This document shows positions 46,946 through 56,057 of a stretch of DNA of 64,000 bases, in pieces. Each line of letters starts with the position of its first letter. The first letter of the stretch is position 1. Both the position numbers and the translations under genes were made by a program. The DNA is from Sulfuriferula multivorans (GTDB taxonomy: Bacteria; Pseudomonadota; Gammaproteobacteria; Burkholderiales; Sulfuriferulaceae), in assembly GCF_003851125.1 (NCBI RefSeq), contig NZ_BGOW01000015.1:62001-126000 (forward strand), written 5' to 3'. The notes under the pieces were generated by a model. It searched no databases. It was not told the DNA's origin and was given only the letters and a program-made list of their open reading frames with translations.

Positions 46946-49183
46946 TCAGGCCTGGGCGTGCTGTCCGAATAGTTCGGCGTAATCTTCGGCAGGCAGCGGC
47001 ATGCTGTACAAGAATCCCTGGATCTCATCGCAATCATGTTGCACCAGAAAATCGCGTTGCCCGGTCGTTTCCACGCCTTCTGCGATAACGATGATATTCA
47101 TGCTATGGGCAAGCTGGATTATGGCTGAGACTACGGTAGCTGCATCATTATCGCTTTCCAGCGCATGAATAAAGGATTGGTCTATTTTTATCGCGTCGAT
47201 CGGGAAGCGCTTGAGATAGCTCATGCTGGAATAGCCGGTTCCAAAACTGTCAATGCATAAATGCACGCCACGCTGTTTGAATGCCGTCAGGATTTTCAGG
47301 GCCTGGCTGGCGTTGCTCATGGCGGTAGTTTCGCTAATCTCGAGTTCCAGCTTACTGGCTGGCAAACCTGTTTCCTGCAGTATCTGATCGACCACCAGCA
47401 ACAGATCAGGCTGAGCAAACTGGCGCGCGGAAAGGTTCACTGCCACGCGCTGGCCGTTCAGCCCCGCACGGCACCAGGTCGCCATTTGCTGGCAGGCCGC
47501 GCGCAGCGCCCACTCCCCTACCGGTTCAATCAGGTTGGTGGCTTCGATATCTGCTATAAATCGATCCGAACCAATAATGCCGCTACGCGGGTGGCGCCAG
47601 CGCAACAGGGCTTCAACTCCCGTGATATGGTCCTTGACAATATGAATTTTGGGCTGGTAATACAGCTCAAATTCGTGATGTTCCAGTGCGCGACGCAAAC
47701 CGCTTTCCAGCGACAATTGGCGTTTACCGGCGACATTCATGCTCGAATTGAAATACAGAAACCCGCCATGCTGCCGTTTGGCACGGTACATGGCAGTATC
47801 AGCCTGGCGCATTAGCTCCTGAGCATCATCCAGAACAGTCGTACCACCCGTAGTGGTGACCGAACCACGCAACGCGCTGATGCCTATGCTGGCAGACATG
47901 ATGTAATCCCGTCCGAGCAGGTTGATCGGTTCGTTCAGCGTTTCCAGTATTTTTTGTGCAACCGAAGCGGCAGCGCGGGCAGCCTGATTGCCAACGACCA
48001 GCACGGTGAACTCGTCCCCGCCCAAGCGGGCAACGTAGTCCTCGTTACGCACGCCAGCCTTGATGCGCGCCGCAACAATCCGTAACAGTTCGTCGCCAGT
48101 CTGATGGCCGAGCGTGTCATTAATATTCTTGAAGTGGTCGAGATCGAGATAAAGCAGCGCCACATTACCCCCATGACGCTGGGCATGTGCTGTGACGTGA
48201 TCAAGATACTCCTGAAATGCCGCGCGGTTGGCAAGTCCGGTCAAGGGATCGAAGCGTGCCAGTTGATCCAGGCGCCACTCGGCAAGCTTGCGTTCGGCAA
48301 TTGCCGCACCCACCAGCAGACCGGACAGCGCAATCATGATCAACATGATTTGCAAATTCACCAGTAGCGGATAGGCAACGTAATCAACCAGCGCGCCATT
48401 GTTCATCAGCGTAGGCGCAATGGCCAACACTGCCGCACACAAGGTGATCAGCGTCGTGGCAAGCAGCCCCAGGCGCAATGCCGCCCAGATCACAAAAACA
48501 AACAGCAGGTAATGCCCGCCATTGAGACCGGGAGGAATATCCAAACCGATGATAGGCAAGCTGGTCAATATCAGCATGAGCGCCAGCACTGCCCCTGTCT
48601 CGACAGACGGGGCTGAATATTTACCCGATCGCCAGGCGTGCCAACCCACCATGATCGGCGGCGCAAACAACAGGAAACCGCTAATGTCGCCCAGCCACCA
48701 GTTCCATCCCATCCGCCACAATTGTTCGTCAGGCAACTGACCCGCCATCGCCAACGCGACCATGCCCACCGCAGCACCCACCAGGCAGGCAATCGGTGCA
48801 GCGAACAAGGCCAGCTTGATTACATCGCGCACGCGCTCCAGGCTGGAGTGAAAGGTGTCGAAACGATTGAGCAGCCACACTGCCAGTACTGCTTCCAGCG
48901 TATTGCCCACACCGATTACCAGGGCGGCGGACCACTGCAGATCGATCCAGTTGGCGATAAACGCACCCAGCAAAAGACCAGGCCACAAACGCCTGCCAAA
49001 CAGCACTAATGCCGCCAGCGCCACGCCGCTGGCAGGCCAGATGGCGCTAACGCCGGGATGCATGAAGCCTGCCATCCAGAAACCAAGCCGTGCGGCTAAA
49101 ACATAGGCAGCAGCAAGACCCAGCATGCCGGCCAACAGGCGCATACCGGAAACAGATTCAGACGGTATCCAGAATTTTTGCAT
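46946..49183 (-). CDS. MASE1-GGDEF-EAL cyclic-di-GMP protein
   Basis: A 745-residue inner-membrane protein: MASE1 sensor with about eight helices (1-300), GGDEF domain with intact RLGGDEF, and EAL domain opening GVEALLRWRHP with further metal/base residues (NLSARQF, EISETTAM, IDSFGTGYSSMSYL; usual DDFGTG reads DSFGTG). The changed Asp may weaken phosphodiesterase activity. Monocistronic. Confidence 0.93.
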   Translation of the reverse strand: MQKFWIPSESVSGMRLLAGMLGLAAAYVLAARLGFWMAGFMHPGVSAIWPASGVALAALVLFGRRLWPGLLLGAFIANWIDLQWSAALVIGVGNTLEAVLAVWLLNRFDTFHSSLERVRDVIKLALFAAPIACLVGAAVGMVALAMAGQLPDEQLWRMGWNWWLGDISGFLLFAPPIMVGWHAWRSGKYSAPSVETGAVLALMLILTSLPIIGLDIPPGLNGGHYLLFVFVIWAALRLGLLATTLITLCAAVLAIAPTLMNNGALVDYVAYPLLVNLQIMLIMIALSGLLVGAAIAERKLAEWRLDQLARFDPLTGLANRAAFQEYLDHVTAHAQRHGGNVALLYLDLDHFKNINDTLGHQTGDELLRIVAARIKAGVRNEDYVARLGGDEFTVLVVGNQAARAAASVAQKILETLNEPINLLGRDYIMSASIGISALRGSVTTTGGTTVLDDAQELMRQADTAMYRAKRQHGGFLYFNSSMNVAGKRQLSLESGLRRALEHHEFELYYQPKIHIVKDHITGVEALLRWRHPRSGIIGSDRFIADIEATNLIEPVGEWALRAACQQMATWCRAGLNGQRVAVNLSARQFAQPDLLLVVDQILQETGLPASKLELEISETTAMSNASQALKILTAFKQRGVHLCIDSFGTGYSSMSYLKRFPIDAIKIDQSFIHALESDNDAATVVSAIIQLAHSMNIIVIAEGVETTGQRDFLVQHDCDEIQGFLYSMPLPAEDYAELFGQHAQA

Positions 49184-49274
49184 GGCTTATCGCATGCCCA
49201 AGGCGGGCACTTTCGGATGCATGGATAATTATAGTTGGCGGCGATTCTGAAGCGACGACCTAATTCAAACGCCG

Positions 49275-49529
49275 CTACGCCATCGCATCAATATGTGCTT
49301 TAACCGCTTCCAGCGATTCGCGCAACGTGTCTTCTGATAGGTGATTGAGGCTTTCTGCCAGTACTTCTGCGGCTTGCAGGGTTTCTGCTGCCAGGCTGGA
49401 GCTGTCGATTTCGGCGACGAATGCGGCGGCAGCACCTGTCACACGGAGTAGTGTATCGCGCTCGCGCATGAGCATTTCTACCTCATCGCGCAGCATTGCG
49501 GTTTCCTGGTGGTTTTGTGTATTCAGCAT
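49275..49529 (-). CDS. Small acidic helical protein
   Basis: Eighty-four residues, rich in Glu, Leu and Ala, predicted as two long helices (about 12-45 and 50-82), probably a coiled-coil. No family recognised. It lies 11 bases downstream of the FIST gene on the same strand, so it belongs to that operon. Confidence 0.7.
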   Translation of the reverse strand: MLNTQNHQETAMLRDEVEMLMRERDTLLRVTGAAAAFVAEIDSSSLAAETLQAAEVLAESLNHLSEDTLRESLEAVKAHIDAMA

Positions 49530-49540
49530 GTAATCCCTCT

Positions 49541-50665
49541 TTATAAAAATAATGTCAGCACGCCGGTATAGCCATACAGTCGGTCATGCGAAATTTCTCC
49601 ATTGGCAAAAAATCCAACCAGAGGAAATTCACCCAGCACCTCACGGATCAGCTTGAGCTCAACAGAATCGGCGCCGAACAAACCCGCACCCCGCCCCAGA
49701 CAGGAATAATACACTGCCCCGCGAGGCGGTGCAGTGATCGCCTGTTTAATGTTGCCGAGCATTCGCAGCATATCCTCGCGCGCTGCGCCGGCATCACGAC
49801 GGCAAAATACCACCTCCCCCTGGACTGGTACCACCTCGCTGATCGCGACCAGACGTTCATTCGTGTCAGCACCAATCAGATTGCGCACCAGGTAATCGCC
49901 CGTATCCGAGCCGGAAACCGTGAGTGCAGCAAAAATATAGCCTGCGGCACGACTCAAGTCACGCGCCAGAATTTCGCCGATATCTTCGTTGAGCACATCC
50001 AGCGCCGGGCGGCCATCAAGCGAAACCAGTATATTTTCCTGGCTGGCAGTAACCAGATGCGGCGCCGCAATCGGCGTCACACCCTGGGTGAGGCGCGTCA
50101 TCACCGGAACTTGTTCGCCGAACATCACCCCGGACAAGCCGCCGTGCACGACGCTATCCGCCACCTGGTACGACTGAAAGCGCGAGCTGGTGATGCCGCC
50201 GGTAACAAAACCGCTCTGCATCCGCGCCGCCAGCGCTGCGGCCAGATCGGGCACCTCGGCATTGCGTGCATCGCCATGCACCAGCGCATAGTGCGCAGGC
50301 CGCTCACCCACTTCGAAGCCGCCTGCCTGTTCGCTGAGCTGCGCGAGTTCGGTCACGTTGCCGAACACACGGAAACTGTCGGCAGGAAACTCGCCCAGCA
50401 TCACCGCCATGCCCGACTCGTCCAGGTATTCCTGCGCCGTCGCGCACACTCCGATACCCACCGACCCCACCCAGTGCGCTACGCCGCTATGGCCACCCAG
50501 GTAGTCAAGAATCTCCGGCAGCCGGTTAGCATACAGGTCGGTCACATACACAAAACCAAGATTGGCAGCCGCAGGCACCGGCTGCAATCCGCGCAAACAC
50601 GCCTCGGCAGCTTCCATCCATTGCCCGAGACCGGAATGAGCAAAACGGAATGGGGTGTTGCTCAT
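49541..50665 (-). CDS. FIST-domain sensory protein
   Basis: A 374-residue soluble protein with FIST_N (about 35-230) and FIST_C (about 240-374) domains; the close GEFPLVGFFANGEISHDRLYGYTGVLTLF is typical. FIST proteins are thought to bind small ligands, perhaps amino acids, in signalling. Overlaps the ERCC4 gene by ATGA. Confidence 0.9.
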   Translation of the reverse strand: MSNTPFRFAHSGLGQWMEAAEACLRGLQPVPAAANLGFVYVTDLYANRLPEILDYLGGHSGVAHWVGSVGIGVCATAQEYLDESGMAVMLGEFPADSFRVFGNVTELAQLSEQAGGFEVGERPAHYALVHGDARNAEVPDLAAALAARMQSGFVTGGITSSRFQSYQVADSVVHGGLSGVMFGEQVPVMTRLTQGVTPIAAPHLVTASQENILVSLDGRPALDVLNEDIGEILARDLSRAAGYIFAALTVSGSDTGDYLVRNLIGADTNERLVAISEVVPVQGEVVFCRRDAGAAREDMLRMLGNIKQAITAPPRGAVYYSCLGRGAGLFGADSVELKLIREVLGEFPLVGFFANGEISHDRLYGYTGVLTLFL

Positions 50666-51342
50666 GCACGCGTTCCCGGCCAGTGTGCGTCGAGCACCTT
50701 GCGCATACGCCCGGCTGCCTGCGGGGTGATGCCGGGAACTTCGGCCAGGGCATCCACACTGGCGGCGAATACTGCTGCCGCGCTGCCAAAACGATCGAGC
50801 AATGCGCGCGCCAGATTCTCGTTGATGCCCGGCAATCCCTCCACCAGATAACGCTGGCCATTTACCGGATCGAACGGCTTGCCGCTGCGCATCACAATCG
50901 GGTGACCGATACCGTGCTGTGCCTGACTGGCCATGGTATACATCAGTTCGGCGCTGAATTCGGCACCGGGGCTGGGTACCAGCGGCACGCCTTCACCCAC
51001 CGTGAGCCAGGCAATGGCCTCGCGAATCACCACCGGATCGGTATGGAAACGCCCGCCATAGAGATCGCCCTCGATGATGAATATCGGTTGATCGAAGCTG
51101 GATTTGAGCTTGCCTACTTCGCCAAACAGGCGCTTGTCCATAATCGCCAGACTGAAATCGGTAGCGGACTTGCGCTCCACCACCAAGCCACCGCCCAGAT
51201 CATAGTCGCCGCAATCCAGTTCGGCAGGCTGGGTCACCAGTCCCTTGAAATTGCCCGGAAAGGTCTGCCAGTGCCGGAGCACCGGACCGTTATCTTCACG
51301 GGGATGAAAGCTAATGGAAACAGGGGTATCACTCATCGTCAT
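50662..51342 (-). CDS. ERCC4/XPF-family nuclease with HhH domain
   Basis: A 226-residue protein. The ERCC4 nuclease core has GDYDLGGGLVVERKSATDFS, holding the ERKxxxD catalytic motif, then a helix-hairpin-helix pair (about 170-220: GLPGINENLARALLDRFGS, EVPGITPQAAGRMRKVL). XPF family proteins cut branched DNA. Rare in bacteria compared with archaea and eukaryotes. Overlaps FIST gene, so they are coupled. Confidence 0.9.
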   Translation of the reverse strand: MTMSDTPVSISFHPREDNGPVLRHWQTFPGNFKGLVTQPAELDCGDYDLGGGLVVERKSATDFSLAIMDKRLFGEVGKLKSSFDQPIFIIEGDLYGGRFHTDPVVIREAIAWLTVGEGVPLVPSPGAEFSAELMYTMASQAQHGIGHPIVMRSGKPFDPVNGQRYLVEGLPGINENLARALLDRFGSAAAVFAASVDALAEVPGITPQAAGRMRKVLDAHWPGTRA

Positions 51343-51382
51343 GTTTGGCCGTGTCGTTTGAAAATGATGTCACTATAACGTG

Positions 51383-51946
51383 TCAGAAGGAAGACCCCGG
51401 CTGCTCCAGAAAAACCAGCTCTTCAACCGTGCTGGTGCGGCCGAGAATCGCATTGCGATGCGGGAAACGCCCAAAACGGGCGATCACCTCATGGTGCAGG
51501 TACGCATAGCGCACCGCTTCCGCCATGCCTTCCGCATCGCGCAGGCCTTCAAACAGGGGAATTGAATATAACTGATCTTCCATCATCTCACTGTGTTCGA
51601 AAGGCAGATAGACAAACATGCGCTGGCGCGGAGGCAGCACCTTATCCAGACCTCGTGCAATGATGTCGCGAGCGATATACCGCGCTTGCGCATCGGTGGC
51701 AAAAGCCTGGGCCATTGCGCGAAACAGATTGCGCGGGAACTGGTCTAGCAGGATCACCAAGGCCAGACCGGATGGGGCGGATTCCTGCCAGTCGGCAAGC
51801 TGTCCGTCTGCCGCGGCCTGATAATCCGCCAGGAATTCATCCCGCATCCGCGCATCGGTCAGTTCATCCTTGCCGAACCAGCGCCGCTGCTGTGCCGGCG
51901 CATCGCCATCGAACCAGAAAGACAGGATTTGTTGCGCGCTGTGCAT
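51383..51946 (-). CDS. DUF924 family protein
   Basis: A 187-residue all-helical cytosolic protein with the DUF924 landmarks ILSFWFDGD, ILLDQFPRNLFR, FVYLPFEHSE and HHEVIARFGRFPHRN. TPR-like fold. Function unknown. Ends 40 bases from the ERCC4 gene, same strand. Confidence 0.93.
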   Translation of the reverse strand: MHSAQQILSFWFDGDAPAQQRRWFGKDELTDARMRDEFLADYQAAADGQLADWQESAPSGLALVILLDQFPRNLFRAMAQAFATDAQARYIARDIIARGLDKVLPPRQRMFVYLPFEHSEMMEDQLYSIPLFEGLRDAEGMAEAVRYAYLHHEVIARFGRFPHRNAILGRTSTVEELVFLEQPGSSF

Positions 51947-52029
51947 GATGCATGTCTCATATAAACGTCTTCAAGTGTGCGTTAAAGCGTGCCAATGAAC
52001 AAGCCCGGCGACAGACGGTCCATATTGCC

Positions 52030-52467
52030 ATGGCACTGAATAAAGCCATTACCCTGTTGGGAATTGCCCTGGTCATGCTGATGGCGGCACCCGCAATGGC
52101 CGCCGACTTCGACCCTACCGGCCCCCGGGTGGAATGGCTGGGACGGATCATTGCCATTTATCGCGAGGATACGGATACCTGCTTTGAATTGAATGGCCCT
52201 TACGATGCCTACGGCGCCATGCAGGCAGGTGCGACAGGTCAGTTCAAGGCCTGCGCTTTTGGTTACTACGATCCTGCAAAATTTGCGCCGGGGCGCTGGC
52301 TGAAAATCACCGGTACCCTGCAAATAAACGCTCAGCGGACACACTCGCCGCTGGTGCTGGGTGCGAAATTAGTGCTTACCAGCCGCCCATTGCCGTCACC
52401 ACCGTCCTATTGGCATGATCCCTGGTACGATCCCTGGCATACACACTACCCTGGCTATTGGTGGTAG
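52030..52467 (+). CDS. Exported Slp-like protein
   Basis: A 145-residue protein from the ATG at 52030, with a signal peptide (hydrophobic 6-21, AMA-A cleavage). Body: VEWLGRIIAIYRE..., FAPGRWLKITGTL and a terminal region rich in Tyr, Trp, His and Pro. It resembles Slp outer-membrane lipoproteins but lacks a lipobox Cys, so it is probably soluble periplasmic. Confidence 0.7.
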   Translation: MALNKAITLLGIALVMLMAAPAMAADFDPTGPRVEWLGRIIAIYREDTDTCFELNGPYDAYGAMQAGATGQFKACAFGYYDPAKFAPGRWLKITGTLQINAQRTHSPLVLGAKLVLTSRPLPSPPSYWHDPWYDPWHTHYPGYWW

Positions 52468-52500
52468 GCTAATAAGCTTCCCCTGTTTGCCGCCTGTACC

Positions 52501-52719
52501 ATGAAATTGCTCACTCAATACAATCTCGACGAACTCAAGCTTGTCTATCTCTGCCTGCACGCCGCGCTGCCAGACAATCCCCCCCTGATGGATTCCGAAT
52601 TGTTGCAGGACTTGCAAACCCACTTGCAACAAATGGCAAAAGCGAACGGCGTAGACGTATCCCACCACGCACAATGGGCCACCTGGCTTAACAACGGCGT
52701 GCTATTGAAGCGCGTGTAG
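52501..52719 (+). CDS. Small conserved-looking protein, unknown
   Basis: A 72-residue soluble protein, predicted two to three helices (MKLLTQYNLDELKLVYLCLHAAL...). It ends 6 bases before the thioredoxin-TPR gene and runs with it. Codon use fits the neighbours. No family recognised. Confidence 0.65.
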   Translation: MKLLTQYNLDELKLVYLCLHAALPDNPPLMDSELLQDLQTHLQQMAKANGVDVSHHAQWATWLNNGVLLKRV

Positions 52720-52725
52720 TCAATC

Positions 52726-53589
52726 ATGACGGACTCACGTTTTGTGATGGATGCCACCCGGGAAAATTTTTCCCAGCTGGTGTTGGGTAATTCTGAAAAA
52801 GGCCCGGTCATGGTGCATTTCTGGACACCCAAGGCTGGCCCCTGCATGCTGCTGATGCCGCGCCTGGTCAAGCTCACCGCCGAGTACAACGGCAAATTCC
52901 TGCTGGTCATGGTCAACACCGACGAACTCGGCCACATAGCCCGCCAATACGGCGTCACCAGCGTGCCCACGGTAAAGTTTTTCCGCCACGGCCAGGTCGT
53001 TCACACCATCCACGGTGCTGATCCGGATGCCGAATTCCGTAAAGTGCTGGACCGTTTTATCGCCCGCGACAACGACGCCATCCACGTGCGTGCACTCACC
53101 AGCCGGCAACACGGCGATGAGCACGCCGCACGCATGTTACTGGTGGAGGCAGCTCTTGCCGACCCGGACAATCCGCGCATTCCCGCCGATCTGGCAAAGC
53201 TGTTGATGTCCGGCGGCGAGCTACAGCAGGCGCACGACTTGCTCACAGCTTTATCACCAACGCTACGAGAGGATGCCGAAATAAGCCGGCTGATCACCCA
53301 TCTCGATTTTATTCTCACTGCGCATGTCGCACCGCCACCAGCTGATCTGGTGCAACGCATCGCACAGGACGCCAATGACTTGGAAGCACGCTACCAGCTC
53401 GCTGCCCAGTGCCTGGTGGCGGATGATATGGGTCACGCCATGGTCGAGCTTCTGGAAATCGTCCGCCGCGACCGCAGCTTTCGTCAGGATATTGGCCGCC
53501 GTGGCCTGGTCAGCCTGTTTGATCTGTTGGGTGCCGCGCATCCTCTCACAACGCAATACCGCCCTCTGCTCGTCAACGCATTGCACTGA
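52726..53589 (+). CDS. Thioredoxin-like TPR protein (CnoX/YbbN-like)
   Basis: A 287-residue protein: thioredoxin fold (1-115) with WTPKAGPCMLLMP, where the usual WCGPC has lost its first Cys, then TPR-like helices (120-285). CnoX-type chaperones use this layout to hold clients for GroEL; the one remaining Cys would permit mixed disulfides only. Followed by SemiSWEET after 5 bases. Confidence 0.85.
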   Translation: MTDSRFVMDATRENFSQLVLGNSEKGPVMVHFWTPKAGPCMLLMPRLVKLTAEYNGKFLLVMVNTDELGHIARQYGVTSVPTVKFFRHGQVVHTIHGADPDAEFRKVLDRFIARDNDAIHVRALTSRQHGDEHAARMLLVEAALADPDNPRIPADLAKLLMSGGELQQAHDLLTALSPTLREDAEISRLITHLDFILTAHVAPPPADLVQRIAQDANDLEARYQLAAQCLVADDMGHAMVELLEIVRRDRSFRQDIGRRGLVSLFDLLGAAHPLTTQYRPLLVNALH

Positions 53590-53594
53590 CCCAT

Positions 53595-53852
53595 ATGCTT
53601 GCCCATGACTGGATCGGCTTGCTCGCCGGCGCACTCACTACCGTCGCTTTTATCCCGCAAGTGATCAAAATCTGGCGCAGCAAAAAAGCCGATGATATTT
53701 CCATCAGCATGTTCCTGATTTTTACTATTGGGGTGGCGCTGTGGATGGTATTCGGCATTCAGATCGGCTCGCTGCCAGTCACGCTGGCCAACGCGGTCAC
53801 CATGGTGCTGGCACTTGTAATTCTGATACTCAAATATCGCTATCGAAAATAA
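53595..53852 (+). CDS. SemiSWEET sugar transporter
   Basis: An 85-residue, three-helix protein with the PQ motif (FIPQVIKIWRSKKADDIS). SemiSWEETs dimerise to move sugars down a gradient. No sugar gene is adjacent. Confidence 0.92.
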   Translation: MLAHDWIGLLAGALTTVAFIPQVIKIWRSKKADDISISMFLIFTIGVALWMVFGIQIGSLPVTLANAVTMVLALVILILKYRYRK

Positions 53853-53922
53853 CGCCCACACTTGGCTACCCGGCTGGCCAGCCCATTCTTCACTCTTTGA
53901 TTCACTGCTGCCTCTGCCGACA

Positions 53923-54642
53923 GTGCTGACCACACCGGTGAACTGGCCGGATACGGCCACGCTTACACGGCTTGCAGCCGAGCGTAGTGTGGTCAACACC
54001 AACGGCCTGCCCATTCACTTCGTATCCGGCCATACCCCCGGCCCGGCGCTGGCTTACGAAACGACCATCCACAACAGCGGCATTGTCCCCACTCGCAGTC
54101 GCAATTGGCACGACTTCTTCAACGCACTGGTATGGCTCAACTGGCCACACACCAAGGCCGCATTCAACGCATTGCATATCCGCGCCGGGGTGTCGTCCGT
54201 GCGCAGCCGACTGCGTGATGCCCTGACCTTGCTGGACGAGAGCGGCGTGGTCGTGGCTTACTCCGAATCTGTACTGTGGGAGAAGCTGGCGCATGCAGAC
54301 TGGAACGATTTGTTTGTCCGGCAACGCGCAACCGTGCGTGCTGCCATGCGCTTCTATCTGATTGGCCATGCGCTCCATGAAAAAGCGCTGTCCCCCTATC
54401 CGTCGATGACGGGCAAGTGCGTGCCTGTTTTGGTCCCAAATGAATTTTTTGCGCTGGATGCCGCACGGCAACGTCTACAACTGGATGCCTTGCTGGCTCA
54501 ACAGCTGTTGGCAACCCCGCCGCAAACACCGGCACAGTTTCCGCCACTGCCGCTATTGGGTATTCCAGGTGTAACCCCCGCCAGTGAGCATCCGGACTTT
54601 TACGCTGACACCCGGATTTTTCGTCCGCAGCGGGTTATTTAA
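53923..54642 (+). CDS. DUF3025 family protein
   Basis: A 239-residue soluble protein whose core (NWHDFFNALVWLNWPHTKAAFN, GHALHEKAL) matches DUF3025. The first usable codon is a GTG at 53923, but in-frame sequence upstream to 53827 still reads like the family's N-terminus (HSSLFDSLLPL), with no ATG/GTG/TTG. The real start may be a rare codon near 53842, or the gene may be slightly shortened. Confidence 0.8.
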   Translation: MLTTPVNWPDTATLTRLAAERSVVNTNGLPIHFVSGHTPGPALAYETTIHNSGIVPTRSRNWHDFFNALVWLNWPHTKAAFNALHIRAGVSSVRSRLRDALTLLDESGVVVAYSESVLWEKLAHADWNDLFVRQRATVRAAMRFYLIGHALHEKALSPYPSMTGKCVPVLVPNEFFALDAARQRLQLDALLAQQLLATPPQTPAQFPPLPLLGIPGVTPASEHPDFYADTRIFRPQRVI

Positions 54643-54944
54643 TCCAGGATTGCCAATAGCATTGGGGTTGCTCAAGAACGAATGCTGCACACATCACCCA
54701 CGTCGGCATCCTTTACACGTTGCATCCGTTCCCTCCCGCAAAAAATAACAAATCATTCTTAAATCAATATATTGCTATATGTTGCATAATTCTTGCTTAG
54801 ATCTGCTTATCAGTTCAATAACGCTAGTGCGGTTCTTGCACCTGTGCCTTAACTTCCCGTGTTCACACGCTAGATAAAGCGAGATTTCGCCATTTTGGCA
54901 GAACTTTAAAGATGCATAACAAATAATGCTTTAGGAGCGCAGTG
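54643..54944. other. 302-base AT-rich upstream region of the PEP-CTERM gene
   Basis: No gene. AT-richer than its flanks, with TTGC at 54772, 54782 and 54793. A partial sigma-54 promoter (54782-54797) is the only regulatory candidate. Confidence 0.6.
54782..54797 (+). promoter_or_regulatory. Sigma-54-like promoter candidate
   Basis: TTGCATAATTCTTGCT matches the -12 TTGCW and the -24 partly (TTGCA for TGGCA). About 148 bases before the ice-binding gene. PEP-CTERM genes are often sigma-54 linked, but the -24 GG is weak here. Confidence 0.35.
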
Positions 54945-55832
54945 ATGAAAACACCAAAATATTTGTCGATACTGTCATTGGCAGTGATCGGAGCGCTTTA
55001 CGGCGCCTCCCCGGCACTGGCGACGCCATTGTTGGGTTCGGATTTGGCGAGCTTTACGGTTCTGGGTGCCTCGACGGTGACCAATGTCCCGACGAGCACC
55101 ATCGTCGGAAATGTCGGTGTCTACGCAGGCAGCTCGATCACTGGCTTTAACTCGTCACCCGGCGTTGCAGTGTCGGACCCACAGGTGACTGGAGGGCAGG
55201 TTCACGCAACTACTGCGGTCGCGCAGTCGGCTCAGACTCAACTCACCGCCGCAATAACTAATCTTGGATCTCTGGGTGCAGGTACCCTATTGGCTTCGGA
55301 TCTGACCCTTGCAGGATCCCTCGCTCCGGGCGTCTATACAGTTCCTTATGGAGTTACCAATTTGTCGGGGGCGCTCACTCTAGACGGCGGGGGCAATGCC
55401 AACGCGGCTTGGGTTTTCCAGATGGCAAGTTCGCTGATCACCTCGCCCAACTCGGTTGTGAACGTGATCAATACCGGTTCAGGTGCCGGCGTGTATTGGA
55501 ATGTCGCCAGCTCCGCGACCATTGATGTAAACAGTACATTCTTGGGGAATATTCTCGCGCTCGCCAGCATCTCCTTTAACACCACCGCAACAGATCTTTG
55601 CGGTAGAGCCTTGGCGAGTACTGGTGCCGTGACATTGCAGAAAAACAGCCTCTCCGGCGTTTGCTTGGGCAATGGCTTGAGTGGCGGCCTTGATGTGATA
55701 ACTACACCAGGTGTTGGCACGGAGGTCGCCTTTCTTCCACCCGCCCCCGTTACCGTACCCGAGCCAGCCACGCTGGCGCTGCTGGGACTCGGACTCGTGG
55801 GACTCGGATTCAGTCGACGTCGGCGCGATTGA
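54945..55832 (+). CDS. DUF3494 ice-binding-like protein with PEP-CTERM tail
   Basis: A 295-residue exported protein: signal peptide (7-26), DUF3494 beta-solenoid (about 30-235; repeats such as LGASTVTNVPTSTIVGNVGVYAGS), and a C-terminal sorting signal VPEP, a hydrophobic helix and terminal RRRR. Exosortase removes such tails and passes the protein to the surface. Family members bind ice or act as adhesins. AGGAG precedes the ATG at 54945 by 7 bases. Confidence 0.9.
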   Translation: MKTPKYLSILSLAVIGALYGASPALATPLLGSDLASFTVLGASTVTNVPTSTIVGNVGVYAGSSITGFNSSPGVAVSDPQVTGGQVHATTAVAQSAQTQLTAAITNLGSLGAGTLLASDLTLAGSLAPGVYTVPYGVTNLSGALTLDGGGNANAAWVFQMASSLITSPNSVVNVINTGSGAGVYWNVASSATIDVNSTFLGNILALASISFNTTATDLCGRALASTGAVTLQKNSLSGVCLGNGLSGGLDVITTPGVGTEVAFLPPAPVTVPEPATLALLGLGLVGLGFSRRRRD

Positions 55833-55853
55833 GATAAACAGCCCACCACAACA

Positions 55854-55876
55854 AAACCCTGCTTCGGCAGGGTTTG
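55854..55876 (+). terminator. Rho-independent terminator after the PEP-CTERM gene
   Basis: AAACCCTGC and GCAGGGTTT pair across TTCG, followed by GTCGTTTG. Strong stem, modest T-run, 21 bases past the stop. Confidence 0.8.
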
Positions 55877-56057
55877 TCGTTTGTACGCCGCCATGGTGGA
55901 GCAAACAATGGCAACGCCGTCGTGATGGTAGCGGTGACATTCCCATTACAATTACCAGTCACCGGGCTTAAAGCCCCTGAAAAGCCACCGCCTGCTGCGC
56001 AAGGTTTTGCACAAGGTTCAGGTTTTTCTCGCCGGAATCAGCGCATGGGTCCCGGCG

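Noticed and set aside
45693-54775. Identical 15-mer AAATCAATATATTGC at 45693 and 54761
   Set aside because: One AT-rich 15-base match is expected by chance at this window size, and the flanks do not match.
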